The notes below the pieces were generated by a model. The model did no database searches and was not told the DNA's origin. It saw nothing but the letters and a program-made list of their open reading frames with translations. A stretch of 55,270 nucleotides of DNA from Dethiothermospora halolimnae (lineage in GTDB: Bacteria > Bacillota > Clostridia > Tissierellales > VENL01), in assembly GCF_037577855.1 (NCBI RefSeq), contig NZ_JBAKFX010000023.1, forward strand, positions 1 to 55,270, written 5' to 3'. Positions 26,966-34,914 of this stretch are shown piece after piece; positions within the stretch are counted from its first letter, which is position 1, and each line of letters opens with the position of its first letter. The position numbers were made by a program, and so were the translations under genes.

Positions 26966-27622
26966 TTAGAGTTTTTCTAAGCTAGCTAGGGAAATATCCC
27001 AATGTACATTTTTTATGTAATTCTCTAATTCTTGTTTGTTTTTAGATTTAAATAAGTCTATTATAGTCTTATGTTCGGTATTGGTTTTTTTTAGTATTTC
27101 ATATATACTTTTTTCTCTGTTATTTTCATCCATGGAATAAGAATGTTTTATAAAATTCCTTCTTAGTTGATTTACAACTCTTATAAGTTCTTCGTTATCA
27201 CACTTATTTATATAAACATTATGAAATTCAGTTTGCAATTTATTATACAACTCATAATCTTCTTTTGATATAGCTTCATCAATATCATTAACTTTTCTTT
27301 CCATAATACTTATATCTTCTGTAGTTATAAAATCCATAGATAAAAATGCTGCTAAAGAATCTAATGTACCGATAAGGGTATAGAGTTCCTTTGCTTTTTT
27401 TTCATCGATGGGTTTTACTATAAAACCCCTTCTAGGTAACTTTTCTAAATATCCCTCAGTAGCTAGTTGGATTAAAGCCTCTCTCACTGGAGTTCTACTG
27501 ATTTCTAATTTTTCACATATCATTTGCTCACTAATTTTCTCATTTGGTGATAAAGTGCCATCATTGACCTTCTCCTGTATAAAATTATATACGTGGTCTT
27601 TTAAAGATAAATAATTGGTCAT
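26966..27622 (-). CDS. GntR-family regulator (FCD type) next to ddaH
   Basis: A 218-aa regulator with an N-terminal winged helix (SRTPVREALIQLATEGYLEK split at SRTPVREALI, about residues 39-60) and a helical FCD-type effector domain. It is divergent from the hydrolase gene at 27796 with a 173-bp shared promoter region that contains TTGTATACAA. By position it probably controls ddaH and the AGCS symporter as well as itself. Confidence 0.75.
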   Translation of the reverse strand: MTNYLSLKDHVYNFIQEKVNDGTLSPNEKISEQMICEKLEISRTPVREALIQLATEGYLEKLPRRGFIVKPIDEKKAKELYTLIGTLDSLAAFLSMDFITTEDISIMERKVNDIDEAISKEDYELYNKLQTEFHNVYINKCDNEELIRVVNQLRRNFIKHSYSMDENNREKSIYEILKKTNTEHKTIIDLFKSKNKQELENYIKNVHWDISLASLEKL

Positions 27623-27770
27623 ATTCTGCCTCCTTATAATTATTATACTATAAATAGAAAAGTTTAAAAGATAAAAATCTTGATAAACTTATTTAAAAAT
27701 TCAGAAAAAAGGTTGACTAAAATATGGCAGTAATATACAATATAATATATAAAGTATAATATATAATATA

Positions 27771-27780
27771 TTGTATACAA
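27771..27780 (+). promoter_or_regulatory. GntR-type operator TTGTATACAA
   Basis: A perfect 10-bp palindrome of the TNGTATACNA class bound by GntR regulators, 16 bp before the ddaH start. It lies inside a larger imperfect dyad of ATACAATATA/TATATTGTAT. A TTGACT box at 27713 and TATAAT at 27741 are nearby. Confidence 0.55.
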
Positions 27781-27795
27781 AATGGAGGGGTTAAA

Positions 27796-28566
27796 ATGTT
27801 TAAGAATGTTATAGTTAGAAAACCAAGTAAAAGTATGGCTGATGGTATTACATCAGCTCCTGAATTAGGAAAACCTGATTATGATTTGGCTTTGAAGCAA
27901 CATGAAAATTATATTAATGCTTTAAAGTCTTGTGGAGTAGAAGTGACAAGACTAGATTTAGACGAAAGATATCCAGATTCTTGTTTTGTAGAGGATGTAG
28001 CTGTTCTTAATAAAAAGTGCGCAATAATAACAAATCCTGGAGCTGAAAGCAGAAAGGGAGAGGAAAAAGAAATTATAAATGTAATTGAAAAATTCTATGA
28101 TAAGGATAAAATTGAATTTATAAAGGCACCAGGGACCCTAGAAGGTGGAGATGTAATGATGGTTGGGGACCATTTTTATGTGGGGCTTTCCGATAGAACC
28201 AATCAAGAGGGAATAGATCAGTTTATAGCTATTCTTAAAAAATATGGTTTAACAGGGTCTGCAGTTGAAATGAAAGAATTTCTACACTTAAAAACTGGGG
28301 TTGCATATCTAGAAAATAATAATATGTTAGTATCTGGTGAATTTATAGAGCATCCAGACTTTAAAGACTTCAATAAAATATTAATAGATGAAAATGAACA
28401 ATATGCGGCAAATAGTATATGGGTAAATGATAAGGTTTTAGTTCCTAAGGGATACGAAAAAACTAAAAAAGCCATAGAAGATGCAGGCTATGATGTAATT
28501 ACAGTGGATACATCAGAATATAGAAAATTAGATGGTGGTTTAAGTTGTCTATCATTAAGATTTTAA
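27796..28566 (+). CDS. ddaH: Dimethylarginine dimethylaminohydrolase-like protein
   Basis: A 256-aa member of the guanidino-group-modifying superfamily. The catalytic His164 is in EFLHLKTG and Cys251 in LDGGLSCLSLRF; SCFVEDVAV and TLEGGDV (114-120) provide the acidic substrate-binding residues. Family members hydrolyse methylated arginine or related guanidino compounds to citrulline plus an amine. GGAGG precedes the start. It is followed by a Na+/amino-acid symporter, hinting at uptake and use of an amino acid. The exact substrate is not readable. Confidence 0.75.
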   Translation: MFKNVIVRKPSKSMADGITSAPELGKPDYDLALKQHENYINALKSCGVEVTRLDLDERYPDSCFVEDVAVLNKKCAIITNPGAESRKGEEKEIINVIEKFYDKDKIEFIKAPGTLEGGDVMMVGDHFYVGLSDRTNQEGIDQFIAILKKYGLTGSAVEMKEFLHLKTGVAYLENNNMLVSGEFIEHPDFKDFNKILIDENEQYAANSIWVNDKVLVPKGYEKTKKAIEDAGYDVITVDTSEYRKLDGGLSCLSLRF

Positions 28567-28573
28567 TTGAACA

Positions 28574-28610
28574 AGTCTGTATAGAGTTTTAGTAAAACTC
28601 TATACAGACT
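28574..28610 (+). terminator. Strong hairpin between ddaH and the symporter gene
   Basis: AGTCTGTATAGAGTTTT pairs perfectly with AAAACTCTATACAGACT around a 3-nt loop. There is no downstream T run, so it may act as an mRNA-stabilising or partial-termination element rather than a full terminator. Confidence 0.5.
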
Positions 28611-28676
28611 AAAACATCTTCCGTTAAAAATTCAGAATAATCAATTTATTGTGCAAATTAATAAGGGGGAGTATTT

Positions 28677-30128
28677 GTGAATTTGCTACAAACTATAGTT
28701 TATGATTATTTATGGGGAATACCATTGGTGATTTTAATATTGACTACAGGAATATATTTGACTTTAAAGACTAAATTTTATCAATTTAGAAAGTTTAAAC
28801 ATTCAATAAAGACTACATTTAAAAACTTAAAAGTTGATGGGGAAAAAGGGGACGGAGTTATATCTCCATTTGAAGCTCTAAGTGTAGCTTTAGGTGCAAC
28901 AATTGGAGTTGGAAATATAGGTGGAGTTGCTACAGCTATAGCCTTTGGAGGGCCGGGAGCTATATTTTGGCTATGGATTGCTGGACTTTTAGGTCCCATT
29001 ATAAAAATGGCGGAAATAACACTGGCTGTTCACTATAGATCTAAAGACAATAAAGATGAGGCCTATGGTGGCCCAACTTATTATATATCTAGGGGATTAG
29101 GAAAAGAAAGAAAACTTAAAAAGTTATCTAAAGTTTTAAACTTCATTTTTATATCTGGATTTGCTACAGGCTTTTTTCTTACAGTTCAAAACTATACCAT
29201 ATCAGAAGCAATTTCCACTACATTTAATTTTAATATTGTTTTAGTAAGTGGAATATTTACCATACTTTTATACATGATCATAGCTGGAGGATTAAGCTCC
29301 TTGGCAAAATATGCAGCTAAGTTAGTGCCATTTATGGTTATTTTTTATATGGCAGGGGGACTATTTATTATATTTAAAAATATAAATATGGTACCTGAAT
29401 CAATAAGAATAATATTTGATAGTGCATTTAATGGTACAGCGGCCACCGGTGGATTTGTAGGGGCAACGGTTGCTAAGGCTATAAAAGTAGGAATGTCAAG
29501 GGCAGTATTCAGTAATGAAGCAGGATGGGGATCATCTCCAATGGTTCATGCATCTGCTAGGACTGATCATCCTGTAAAACAAGGTTTATTAGGTGTTTTT
29601 GAAGTGTTTATGGATACAATAGTTATACTTACCATTACAGCTTTGGTAATAATGGTTACCGGGGAATGGAGTTCAGGACTAGATGGAGCAGCTCTCACCT
29701 TAAGTGCCTTTGAATCAGGTTTAGGGGAAGTAGGTCGAGTGATACTAACCATAGGGATATTTTTATTTGGCTTAACCACAGTATCAGGTATTTATGCACA
29801 GATAGAAGTTTTATTAAGATATATGCTAGGTAAAAAATCTAAAAAGAAAGAAAAAATATTAACTGTATATAAGTGGTTCTACCCTTTGCCAGGATTTCTT
29901 ATGGTGGTAATAGCCGCCTATTATGGTATGCCAGGAATCCAAGTTTGGTTATTTGCTGATATGTCTACAGCTCTACCTATTTTTGCTAATGTTGTGGCTC
30001 TTTTACTATTAAGTCCTAAGTTTTTAGAATTATTAAAAGATTATAACTCTAGATATATCCAAAAGAAAAACATAGATAGTAGCTTTAATGTATTCTTTGA
30101 GGATAAAAAGGAGAGTATAAAAAAATAA
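28677..30128 (+). CDS. Sodium/alanine (glycine) symporter, AGCS family
   Basis: A polytopic membrane protein of 483 aa with about ten hydrophobic segments. The AGCS signature region is clear (SVALGATIGVGNIGGVATAI and GGPGAIFWLW), as are AVFSNEAGWGSSPMVHASA and HPVKQGLLGVFEVFMDT in the family's conserved loops. It probably imports alanine, glycine or a related small amino acid with Na+. It starts at GTG 28677 behind AAGGGGGAG. It lies 110 bp after ddaH on the same strand and is likely under the same GntR regulator. Confidence 0.85.
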   Translation: MNLLQTIVYDYLWGIPLVILILTTGIYLTLKTKFYQFRKFKHSIKTTFKNLKVDGEKGDGVISPFEALSVALGATIGVGNIGGVATAIAFGGPGAIFWLWIAGLLGPIIKMAEITLAVHYRSKDNKDEAYGGPTYYISRGLGKERKLKKLSKVLNFIFISGFATGFFLTVQNYTISEAISTTFNFNIVLVSGIFTILLYMIIAGGLSSLAKYAAKLVPFMVIFYMAGGLFIIFKNINMVPESIRIIFDSAFNGTAATGGFVGATVAKAIKVGMSRAVFSNEAGWGSSPMVHASARTDHPVKQGLLGVFEVFMDTIVILTITALVIMVTGEWSSGLDGAALTLSAFESGLGEVGRVILTIGIFLFGLTTVSGIYAQIEVLLRYMLGKKSKKKEKILTVYKWFYPLPGFLMVVIAAYYGMPGIQVWLFADMSTALPIFANVVALLLLSPKFLELLKDYNSRYIQKKNIDSSFNVFFEDKKESIKK

Positions 30129-30162
30129 AACAAAAGTGGCAAAAGCCGCTTTTGTTTTATTT
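30124..30162. terminator. Bidirectional terminator
   Basis: AATAAAACAAAAG.GGC and GCC.CTTTTGTTTTATT form a long stem with an AAAA loop at the convergent ends of the symporter gene and the 97-aa gene. It overlaps both gene ends. Confidence 0.85.
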
Positions 30163-30450
30163 AAATCTAGAAATAGAATTATTTATAGTTTCTTTTAAAT
30201 CATCGGATGCTTTATCTAGACTTTCCTTAATATCGTCCCAGGATTTTTCACCTTTATCTTTTAACTTGTCCAATTTTTCTTCAGCTAAATCTTTTCTAGT
30301 TTCAAGTTCCTTTATCATTTTTTCATATTCAACCTTAAGGTCACTGTCTGCCTGCGCTTCCTTGGCCTTTCCTTTTAACTCATTAATCTTTCCTCGAGCT
30401 TGGTCTATTTGACCTTCTATTTTCTTTTTATAGGCATCGTTAAAACTCAA
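30157..30450 (-). CDS. Small charged coiled-coil protein
   Basis: A 97-aa, strongly charged, Cys- and Trp-poor helical protein with heptad-like Lys/Glu/Leu spacing (for example KMIKELETRKDLAEEKLDKL). The N-terminal KKKIEGQIDQARGKINELKG recalls CsbD-like stress proteins, but the match is loose. It starts at TTG 30450 with AAGGAGTG upstream. Probably cytoplasmic; function unknown. Confidence 0.55.
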   Translation of the reverse strand: MSFNDAYKKKIEGQIDQARGKINELKGKAKEAQADSDLKVEYEKMIKELETRKDLAEEKLDKLKDKGEKSWDDIKESLDKASDDLKETINNSISRFK

Positions 30451-30571
30451 AACATCACTCCTTATTTTTAATGAATTTTACTAAGTATTTGCCCTATATT
30501 AATCTTTTACCCTATAGACCCATGGTTATTCATTATAGAGGTAGATTTATAAACCCTCCTATTATAGAGAG

Positions 30572-30777
30572 AACTCATAAATTCTGTTATCGCTGAGAGG
30601 ACTAATAAATTCTGTTATTGTTTAGGGAACTAATAAATTCTGTTATTGCTTATGGATTGGTAACTTTTATTGTTGCTTAGGGATACGTAATTTTTATTGT
30701 TGCTAGGGGATTCGTAATCCCCCAGCTTATTGAAAAATACAGTCTTTAGCATAATAGGTCTTCTATAAGAAGACCTA
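30572..30777 (+). repeat. Composite repeat: tandem units, GGGGATTCG hairpin and TAGGTCTTC hairpin
   Basis: Degenerate units of the type AATAAATTCTGTTATTG lead into GGGGATTCGTAATCCCC (30706-30722), then CAGCTTATTGAAAA, and end in a perfect hairpin TAGGTCTTC/GAAGACCTA (30755-30777). The same order is found at 44346-44475. Confidence 0.7.
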
Positions 30778-30832
30778 AGGCCCATGTTATTATGATATAA
30801 TAAGTACAAATAAATCAAGGGGGGATTTAATA

Positions 30833-31615
30833 GTGGAAAAAAGAAATAGTATGGTATATGATGAAAAAGCTAAAGTAATGATACTAGGTACATATCACTT
30901 TAAGGAAAATGATTTACATGCTGTTAAAGAGAAGCCAAAGGATATTATGAGTGATGAATCTCAACAAGAGCTAGAGGAAGTTTTAGATAAACTAAGAAAG
31001 TTTAAGCCTAATAAAATAGCTGTAGAAGTACAGGTTGAAAATAGTGAAGTATTAAATAATAATTATGACAAGTGGTGTAACGGAGATTTACTTAGTGATG
31101 AAGATAGAAAAGGAATTACTGACCATAGATCTGAAGTGGAACAACTTGGGTTTAAGTTGGCTAAAAGTCTTAATCATAACAAAATATACCCCATTGATGT
31201 AGTTGGTATGATCCCCTTTGAAAAGGCATTTGAGTATGCAAATAATAATAAGCAAGAATTTATGGAGCATTTTAATGGAAAGATGAAAGAACATGAGAAA
31301 GAAACAAATTATATGCACAATAACTTAACTATAGGAGAAATACTAAAAAATTTAAATGAACCTAAAGAGATAGAAGAACAACATAAAGTATATATAGACT
31401 TCTGTAAATTAGGGGCAGGGGATAATTATTGCGGAGCAGATGTTTTATCTAAGTGGTATGAAAGGAATATACGTATTTTTTCTAATTTGCAGGCTATAGC
31501 ACAGGAAGATGATAGAGTACTGGTTATATACGGAGCGGGACATTTGGCAACACTAAGGGAACTTGTAAAGAGTTCTAGAAATATGGAATTGATAGAGGCT
31601 ATAGAGTATTTATAA
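30833..31615 (+). CDS. DUF5694 (TraB/GumN-like) protein
   Basis: A 260-aa protein starting with KVMILGTYHFKENDLHAV, then KPNKIAVEVQVEN and finally VLVIYGAGHLATLREL. The GTYHF, E and GxGH motifs follow the pattern of TraB/GumN/ChaN-like families, which are often metal-dependent hydrolases. No signal peptide is seen, so it is cytoplasmic. It starts at GTG 30833 behind a GGGGG run. It is the last gene before the recombinase region and has its own terminator. Substrate unknown. Confidence 0.6.
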   Translation: MEKRNSMVYDEKAKVMILGTYHFKENDLHAVKEKPKDIMSDESQQELEEVLDKLRKFKPNKIAVEVQVENSEVLNNNYDKWCNGDLLSDEDRKGITDHRSEVEQLGFKLAKSLNHNKIYPIDVVGMIPFEKAFEYANNNKQEFMEHFNGKMKEHEKETNYMHNNLTIGEILKNLNEPKEIEEQHKVYIDFCKLGAGDNYCGADVLSKWYERNIRIFSNLQAIAQEDDRVLVIYGAGHLATLRELVKSSRNMELIEAIEYL

Positions 31616-31636
31616 TTATAAAAATTGACAATGTTT

Positions 31637-31670
31637 AAAAACTATCCTTGTATATAAGGGTAGTTTTTTT
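31637..31670 (+). terminator. Terminator of the DUF5694 gene
   Basis: AAACTATCCTT pairs with AAGGGTAGTTT and ends in T7. Confidence 0.8.
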
Positions 31671-31743
31671 AGAGTATATCAAAGGTTTTGTGGCGGCAAA
31701 GGGAATATATGTTCGCATAAATTGTAATAATAGTAATAAGGCA

Positions 31744-31811
31744 TTCGGAAGAAAATAATAAGTCAGTATGCTAGTCTATTTTGCATCTTTGACTTATCGT
31801 TTTCTTCCGAA
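31744..31811. repeat. Long inverted repeat upstream of the recombinase gene
   Basis: Perfect 12-bp arms TTCGGAAGAAAA/TTTTCTTCCGAA, extended by TAAGTCA/TGACTTA, enclose a 24-nt loop and end 23 bp before the recombinase start. It could be an operator, a recombination site or the left boundary of the accessory element. Confidence 0.65.
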
Positions 31812-31834
31812 CACCTAAAACAAAGGAAAAGAGG

Positions 31835-32920
31835 ATGAATATGGATATAAAAATTATAGACAAAAGGATAATAATAAAATTCAAATACGACAAAGAAAAG
31901 GTTAAGAAGATAAGAAAAGTAAATGGGAGAGTTTGGAATGGAGAAGAAAAGTATTGGAGCATACCATATAAGGCAAAAAGTTTGAATAAATTAGTAAAAT
32001 TATTTATTAATGAAGATATAGATTGGGAAAAAGTTTTTAAGTTTACACTAATAGATTTCAACAGTTTATATAAAGTAGATACAGATAAGGAAAAAAATAA
32101 AATGTATAGATTTTTAACATTAAAAGGTTATAGTGAAAAAACTAAAAAATCATATGTAGGGCATTTAAAAAGGTTTTTACAGTATTATGATGTAAAAACA
32201 GAGGACTTGACTAAAGAGCATGTTGAAAAATATATGTTTCATTTACTACAAGATAAAAGTAACTCCCATGCATTCGTAAATCAAACCATAAGCTCATTAA
32301 AAATCTATTATAAAGAAATATTAAATAAAGGGAAGATACTATATAATATTCCCCGTCCTAAAAAAGAAAGGAAACTCCCAAATATATTAAGTGAAATAGA
32401 AGTAAAAAGTATACTGAATAATATAAAGAACTTGAAGCATAAAGCCATGTTATACATAGTATATGCATCAGGTCTTAGGGTTTCTGAAGTAGCTAGCTTA
32501 AAGATAAATGATATTGATAGCGGTAGGATGTTGATTCATATAGTACAAGGCAAGGGAAAAAAAGATAGATACACTATGCTTTCAGAGGCAGCACTAAATA
32601 TTTTGAGAGAATATGCAAAGATTTATAAGCCTAAAGAATGGTTGTTTCCAGGAGGAAATAAAGGAAAACATATAACCGAGAGAACTATTCAAAGAGTATT
32701 TAAAAATGCATGTGAAAATGCAAAAATAAATAAAAATGTTTCTATACATGCCCTTAGACATTCATTTGCCACCCACTTGTTAGAAGCTGGTACTGATTTA
32801 AGATATATTCAAGAACTACTTGGACATAAAAGCTCAAAAACAACTGAGATATACACTCATGTATCAAAAACAAATTTAGGTAACATTAAAAGCTCATTAG
32901 ATAAGATATTGAACAGCTAA
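31835..32920 (+). CDS. Tyrosine recombinase with extra N-terminal domain, candidate cassette integrase
   Basis: A 361-aa tyrosine recombinase. Catalytic residues are visible: R215 (ASGLRVSE), lysine in GKGKKDR (239-245), H305 and R308 (HALRHSF), H331 (LGHKSS) and Y340 (EIYTHV). The core resembles XerC/D and IntI, but the 15-20-residue segment that IntI proteins carry just before the HxxR box is missing (WLFPGGNKGKHITERTIQRV is compact). Residues 1-70 form an extra domain with KIRKVNGRVWNGEEKYWSIP, resembling the small HARP-like motif of some recombinases. It is followed directly by an attI-like segment and attC-like cassettes. Confidence 0.85.
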   Translation: MNMDIKIIDKRIIIKFKYDKEKVKKIRKVNGRVWNGEEKYWSIPYKAKSLNKLVKLFINEDIDWEKVFKFTLIDFNSLYKVDTDKEKNKMYRFLTLKGYSEKTKKSYVGHLKRFLQYYDVKTEDLTKEHVEKYMFHLLQDKSNSHAFVNQTISSLKIYYKEILNKGKILYNIPRPKKERKLPNILSEIEVKSILNNIKNLKHKAMLYIVYASGLRVSEVASLKINDIDSGRMLIHIVQGKGKKDRYTMLSEAALNILREYAKIYKPKEWLFPGGNKGKHITERTIQRVFKNACENAKINKNVSIHALRHSFATHLLEAGTDLRYIQELLGHKSSKTTEIYTHVSKTNLGNIKSSLDKILNS

Positions 32921-32940
32921 ATATACATGTCAAATGTTGC

Positions 32941-33061
32941 ATAATATGGTACAATTAAAAGGAAGAAAAAAACAGACATAATAAAATTTTCCCGACATAA
33001 AGTGTCGCTAATTCGTTAACATAGAGTAAAAAAGCGACAGTCGGGGATTAAGTAGTTAGAC
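32941..33061 (+). other. Recombinase-downstream flank (copy B), attI-like structured segment
   Basis: Starting 21 bp after the recombinase stop, it has the 47-nt conserved flank (32941-32987), then a bulged hairpin: CCCGAC/GTCGGG (32991-32996/33040-33045) and TGTCGCT/AGCGACA (33003-33009/33033-33039). GTTAGAC at 33055-33061 is identical to the right end of the first attC-like site. The first cassette gene begins 25 bp after it. Copies C and D retain parts of the hairpin with matching arm changes, which supports a selected structure. Confidence 0.6.
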
Positions 33062-33085
33062 AAAATTGAATTAGGAGGAAAAGAA

Positions 33086-34015
33086 ATGAAAGTTATAACT
33101 GTAGAATTGGATTTAGGAATGGATTTTTTTGATTTTAAACTTTCACTTTCTAAAAAAGCATGCTTCAAAATATGTGATTGTTATTATTCAAATTATCATT
33201 GGGACGAATTTGGAAAGTATATCCAAGCTTCTGTATATATAACTGCTCAAGAAGAAGCAGATAGTGACATTACTATAGGTGAATTGGCAATAAAAAAAAT
33301 AAAGCGAGCTAATGCGATTATGTCATATTTATATGGATTTTATTTTGAAACGCATTTAGTGGGTTATGATTCGTACAAAGAAGTAGAAGAGATTAAACAT
33401 GTTGAGTATTTGCCGAAAACAGGTAATGGAAAACGAATCAGAGAATTTAATGAAAAGTTTAATGATTTAGACCAAACGGATCGAACAGATTTTGAACAAT
33501 GTTGTCGACTACTATCAATGGGAATATATTTTATTTATAAATATAACTTTTATGAAGATGCTTTGTTAAATTTCACTAAAATTATGGAGAAGATATCTAC
33601 AAAATATTGGGAAACTAAAATAACTAATCAGTTTAAGGATGAAATAAAACAAACATATGAACAATTGCTAAACAAATACTTTTGTGAAGCTTATGATGAA
33701 TCTTCACATAAAGGGGATTTAAAGAATGTTACTAGAGAATTTAAGAATATGATTAATTTAAAAAGGAAGTTGGTCAAGTTTGCTAAGGATAAAAAAATTA
33801 GTGTAATCATCGATGAGAATAGTGATATAAAAGAGCATATTAAGGAAATTGTTAAATTCCGAAATGATGTAGCACATGGAAACTTGATATATAGATCAGA
33901 GTCAGTTCAGAATTATATAAATCGCTGTGGTTATGTTCTTGCTTTAGAGTATATTTCAGAGTATTTCTTTAAGGCTGAATACTTAAAAATTGGATTAAAT
34001 AAAACTATTGAATAA
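33086..34015 (+). CDS. Cassette 1: HEPN-domain protein
   Basis: A 309-aa protein with a C-terminal HEPN-type motif: KFRNDVAHGN puts R259 and H264 in the Rx4H arrangement found in HEPN RNases and in Apea-like defence proteins. The N-terminal 200 residues are alpha/beta and unrecognised. AGGAGGAA precedes the ATG. It is the first gene after the recombinase and ends 17 bp before an attC-like site, the usual cassette geometry. A defence role is plausible but inferred. Confidence 0.65.
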   Translation: MKVITVELDLGMDFFDFKLSLSKKACFKICDCYYSNYHWDEFGKYIQASVYITAQEEADSDITIGELAIKKIKRANAIMSYLYGFYFETHLVGYDSYKEVEEIKHVEYLPKTGNGKRIREFNEKFNDLDQTDRTDFEQCCRLLSMGIYFIYKYNFYEDALLNFTKIMEKISTKYWETKITNQFKDEIKQTYEQLLNKYFCEAYDESSHKGDLKNVTREFKNMINLKRKLVKFAKDKKISVIIDENSDIKEHIKEIVKFRNDVAHGNLIYRSESVQNYINRCGYVLALEYISEYFFKAEYLKIGLNKTIE

Positions 34016-34031
34016 AACCGGGCTCAACTTC

Positions 34032-34101
34032 GTCTAACATAGCATTTCCAACAGTTCACGAAAGACATGTGAACCGTCGCAATATACTAGAAACGTTAGA
34101 C
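34032..34101 (+). other. attC-like site 1
   Basis: GTCTAAC (34032-34038) and GTTAGAC (34095-34101) are exact 7-bp complements matching the RYYYAAC/GTTRRRY ends of integron attC sites. An inner stem GTTCAC/GTGAAC (34054-34059/34069-34074) sits between them. The right end reads AACGTTAGAC. Total length 70 nt. Confidence 0.75.
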
Positions 34102-34334
34102 AACAAAAAAGATTTAAAAACATAGTGAAATACAACATTATAATTATTAAACTATAAAAATAAAATGAAAATATTTTATGTGAAGTTAAAAAATAAGCTT
34201 GTGTTAAAGATTCTGTTTTCTTAATGACAAAAATGTTCTATAATCGTTAGGATTAGTTAAAAGTAATCGAATTTATATTTAAATTGTGTTTACTTATTAT
34301 AAGTCATTAAATAAGCTATTTAACAGATTTTAAA

Positions 34335-34359
34335 ATAAAAAAAGAGCTAAAAAAGCTCT
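34335..34359 (-). terminator. Terminator of the minus-strand cassette gene
   Basis: AGAGCT/AGCTCT with a T7 run on the minus strand, three bases past the stop of the coiled-coil gene. Confidence 0.7.
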
Positions 34360-34362
34360 AAA

Positions 34363-34608
34363 TTATAAATTCGACTTAACTTGTTTTAGTTTAAAAATTT
34401 CTTTTTCTGTTTCTATTTCTTTATGAAGTAAAAATTTAAGAGTATCTTTAATATCAGTAAAATTTTGATTTGTATGCGTTCTAAATTCAGTTAAATCAGC
34501 AGTCTGATCTACAACAGATTTAATATCTGATTTTACTTCTTTTATATCATTTTTTATTTCTGTTTGATTATCTAATATTTGCTTTAATAAATTCTCTATG
34601 TTATTCAT
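34363..34608 (-). CDS. Cassette 2: small coiled-coil protein on the opposite strand
   Basis: An 81-aa helical protein (MNNIENLLKQILDNQTEIKN, then repeated DIKEVKSDIKSVVDQ) with strong heptad character, like small phage or DUF-type coiled-coil proteins. It is the only intact gene between attC-like sites 1 and 2 and points against the other cassettes, with its own terminator. AAAGG lies about 13 bases before ATG, a slightly long spacing. Function unknown. Confidence 0.55.
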   Translation of the reverse strand: MNNIENLLKQILDNQTEIKNDIKEVKSDIKSVVDQTADLTEFRTHTNQNFTDIKDTLKFLLHKEIETEKEIFKLKQVKSNL

Positions 34609-34753
34609 AAAACCAACAACCTTTCTATTACTGATACTAATATTATATCAGAAACTGTAGGTTTTAAAAACATAAATAATAAATAATTTACATAATGAAG
34701 TTTTGTAAAATGTTTTCATAAAAAATTTAGTGGTATAGGAATATTTTTTCATC

Positions 34754-34821
34754 GTCTAACATTATAGTTCATACATTTTACTAGAACATGTAAAACATCT
34801 GAACTACAAGATACGTTACAC
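34754..34821 (+). other. attC-like site 2
   Basis: GTCTAAC (34754-34760) and GTTACAC (34815-34821, one mismatch in pairing) flank nested stems TAGTTCA/TGAACTA (34765-34771/34800-34806) and TTTTAC/GTAAAA. The right end reads ATACGTTACAC. Total length 68 nt, close to site 1. Confidence 0.75.
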
Positions 34822-34914
34822 AACATATTACAATACAGTAGGTTTAACTTCTTACTTTAGTTAAAATCTGTTTTATTATATAATTTATGTATAGATATTT
34901 CGGAGGTGAGTAGA

